The translations under genes were made by a program, and so were the position numbers. From Oscillospiraceae bacterium (GTDB lineage: Bacteria > Bacillota > Clostridia > Oscillospirales > Ruminococcaceae), in assembly GCA_016297675.1 (NCBI GenBank), contig JAEDGE010000083.1:1-8252 (forward strand): a stretch of DNA of 8,252 bases. Reading direction: 5' to 3'. This document shows, in pieces, positions 7,064-8,252 of this stretch (the first letter of the stretch is position 1; every line of letters starts with the position of its first letter). Below the pieces are notes generated by a model. The model was not told the DNA's origin. It saw only the letters and a list, made by a program, of their open reading frames with translations, and did not search any database.

Positions 7064-7930
7064 TTACTCTGCTGTGACCTGCGACCATTCTGTCCATTCG
7101 CCTTTATAAATTTTTGCAACCTGTTCCAATGTCAAATTCTCCACGGTATTCTCCGGATTGACAATGATTGCAATGCCGTCTACCGCAATCACCGTAGAAA
7201 CAACACCCTGTGAGGATTCGGAGTCCTTCAATTCCCGTGAAGCCATACCAATATCGCAAGTCCCGTCAATGGCAGAGGAAACGCCGGTGGAGGAGTCGCT
7301 CTGGTTAACTTCTACCTTGTTGCCGCTGACTGCCTCATACTTTTCTGCCAGAACCTGCATAACCGGTGTAACGGAAGAAGAACCTGCAACGGAAATGGTC
7401 TTGCCAGTTGTACCATTGGACTGATAAGCACCTGTTGCATCCGTCTTGATGAAGTCTTCTTCTTCTACAATTGCCTGTCCATCATCGCTCAGGATATAGT
7501 TGATGAAGTCCTGTGCCGCATCGCTGACACCGTCTGCCTTTGTTACAATGTTGAACGGACGGGATACCACATAGCTGCCGTTATCTACATTTTCTGGTGT
7601 TGCTTCTACACCGTTGATCTTTACGGCTTTGACACCACTGTTATCACCCAATGACCCCATAGATACATAGCCGATCGCAGCCGCATTGCCCTGTACCGTT
7701 TGCAGCATAACCGCAGTGCTGTTTGTAATTTCTGCGGAAGAAACAGTCGCATCATTTCCGTCTGCATCTTCTACGCCGCACAGTTCTACGAATGCACCAC
7801 GGGTACCAGAACCATCTTCTCTGGAAACCACACTAATGGCACCTGTTGCACTGCCACCGCAGCCTGTAAAAGAAGCAGCCAATACTGCAATTCCTGCCAG
7901 CAAACCAATCTGTTTTTTACATTTCATCAT
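7064..7930 (-). CDS. pstS: Phosphate-binding lipoprotein PstS, circularly permuted
   Basis: 288 residues from ATG 7930. A lipoprotein signal (MMKCKK, hydrophobic core, FTGC with Cys24) is followed at once by SREDGSGTRG (36-45). That is the phosphate-binding loop normally in the middle of PstS. The order then runs through the SRPFNIVTK and DFINYILSDDGQ region (123-152) to TISVAGSSSVTPVM (178-191), which is normally the mature N-terminus. DIGMASREL (226-234) and GIAIIVNPENTVENLT (252-267) follow, and the protein ends at WSQV, where the usual protein continues into the SRE loop. All ligand segments are present, so it is probably functional. The frame opens upstream at ATG 8005, but that codon overlaps the promoter -10 (8004-8009) and gives an untypical leader; GGAG (7941-7944) lies 10 nt before ATG 7930. 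It is the first gene of the operon and the extracellular receptor for PstCAB. Confidence 0.92.
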   Translation of the reverse strand: MMKCKKQIGLLAGIAVLAASFTGCGGSATGAISVVSREDGSGTRGAFVELCGVEDADGNDATVSSAEITNSTAVMLQTVQGNAAAIGYVSMGSLGDNSGVKAVKINGVEATPENVDNGSYVVSRPFNIVTKADGVSDAAQDFINYILSDDGQAIVEEEDFIKTDATGAYQSNGTTGKTISVAGSSSVTPVMQVLAEKYEAVSGNKVEVNQSDSSTGVSSAIDGTCDIGMASRELKDSESSQGVVSTVIAVDGIAIIVNPENTVENLTLEQVAKIYKGEWTEWSQVTAE

Positions 7931-8003
7931 AACTGATACACTCCATTTCATTTTCTGCAAACCTGTTTTTTCATTTTTTTGTTCTTTTTTCAGGAACAAT
8001 TTC

Positions 8004-8032
8004 ATTATAACAATCCCCTGTAAATTGTATCA
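8004..8032 (-). promoter_or_regulatory. Promoter of the pst-pho operon
   Basis: A perfect -10 TATAAT (8004-8009) lies 17 bp from a poor -35, TGATAC (8027-8032). Transcription would start near 7997 with an A-rich leader of about 67 nt before pstS ATG 7930. A strong -10 with a weak -35 and activator repeats just upstream is the layout expected for a PhoP-dependent promoter. Confidence 0.75.
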
Positions 8033-8041
8033 TCCCGACCA

Positions 8042-8102
8042 TGTTAAATCTGGGTTAAATGCGAAAAATACGTCTTCTCTTTTTGTTAACATGCCGTGTT
8101 AA
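8042..8102 (-). promoter_or_regulatory. Pho box cluster: four TTAAC(A/C) direct repeats
   Basis: On the minus strand: TTAACA (8047-8042), TTAACC (8058-8053), TTAACA (8089-8084) and TTAACA (8102-8097). The proximal pair has an 11-bp period, the spacing known for Bacillus PhoP sites (6-bp box plus 5 bp). The distal pair has a 13-bp period and is 31 bp, about three helical turns, from the proximal pair. The nearest box ends 9 bp upstream of the -35. Confidence 0.7.
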
Positions 8103-8252
8103 ATGAATTTTTCTGCCCAAAAATGGGAGGATTCTTCCCAAACACGCTGCTCTTTTATAGGATACCGCATTTTCCATCGCATATCCTGTTTCCCCTGTAA
8201 AGAAATGTTCTATCTGCTCCTCACGGAAATCCATTTTCGGATTTCTTTGGGA
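8055..8252 (-). CDS. Unrecognised reading frame, 5' part outside the window
   Basis: The frame is open for 65 codons from the window edge to TAA (8057-8055). I do not recognise the product. The visible residues are mixed and charged (MDFREEQIEHFFTGETGYAM from ATG 8234), then a hydrophobic patch ACLGRILPFLG and a very basic end, NKKRRRIFRI. About 60% of codons begin with a purine, and the other two minus frames close quickly, which favours coding. It may start at ATG 8234 (no clear ribosome site, and the 21-nt repeat lies directly before it) or be the tail of a longer gene. Its last codons contain the two distal Pho boxes, and its stop overlaps a third. A chance open frame remains possible. 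Confidence 0.4.
   Translation of the reverse strand, partial: SQRNPKMDFREEQIEHFFTGETGYAMENAVSYKRAACLGRILPFLGRKIHLTRHVNKKRRRIFRI
8232..8252 (-). repeat. 21-nt repeat, right copy (20/21 identical to 1232-1252)
   Basis: The repeat touches the window edge, so it may extend further. On the minus strand it ends at ATG 8234-8232. Here, unlike at the left copy, GAAATCC (+ strand 8226-8232) and GGATTTC (8239-8245) form a 7-bp hairpin that uses part of the repeat. Confidence 0.6.

Noticed and set aside
7931..8005. Longer PstS start at ATG 8005
   Set aside because: The codon lies in the promoter -10 TATAAT, there is no ribosome site before it, and the added 25 residues would precede an otherwise normal lipoprotein signal.
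8103..8252. Plus-strand frame open to the window edge
   Set aside because: No ribosome site precedes its ATG, and the Cys/Phe/His-rich translation looks like the shadow of the minus-strand frame.

Overview
The window carries a complete high-affinity phosphate uptake and sensing operon on the minus strand, read from right to left: pstS, pstC, pstA, pstB, phoU, phoP, phoR. A second minus-strand gene at the left edge (von Willebrand factor A surface protein) is cut by the window, and an unrecognised minus-strand reading frame is cut at the right edge. I see no mobile element, CRISPR array, tRNA or rRNA. Several features point to a low-to-mid GC Gram-positive, probably one of the Clostridia and perhaps a Ruminococcus-like gut anaerobe: a lipoprotein-type PstS, strong GGAGG-type ribosome binding sites, sigma-A promoters, a PKTAD-type cell-wall sorting motif, a PhoPR pair and TTAACA-type Pho boxes. 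The genus is an inference only.

Right edge (8004-8252): a promoter with a perfect TATAAT and a poor -35 element. Four TTAAC(A/C) direct repeats lie upstream of it, as expected for a PhoP-activated promoter. The two distal repeats lie inside the end of the cut reading frame. Middle (1387-7930): the seven-gene operon, very tightly packed. pstC/pstA overlap by 1 nt (TAATG), pstB/phoU are 1 nt apart, and phoP/phoR overlap by 4 nt (GTGA). Only two gaps are long enough for structure, after pstS and after phoU, and each holds an RNA hairpin. A strong intrinsic terminator at 1329-1359 ends the operon. Left (1-1330): a 145-nt stretch with a possible folded RNA and an inverted repeat, then an extended -10 promoter driving the VWA gene.

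Working model: PstS captures phosphate outside the membrane, PstC/PstA form the channel and PstB powers it. PhoU links transporter state to the PhoR kinase, and PhoP feeds back on the pstS promoter, so the whole circuit is one autoregulated transcription unit.

The most unusual items are three. PstS has its two sequence halves in swapped order (a circular permutation). A 21-nt near-identical repeat sits on both sides of the operon. A possible structured RNA in the left spacer contains one copy of that repeat.
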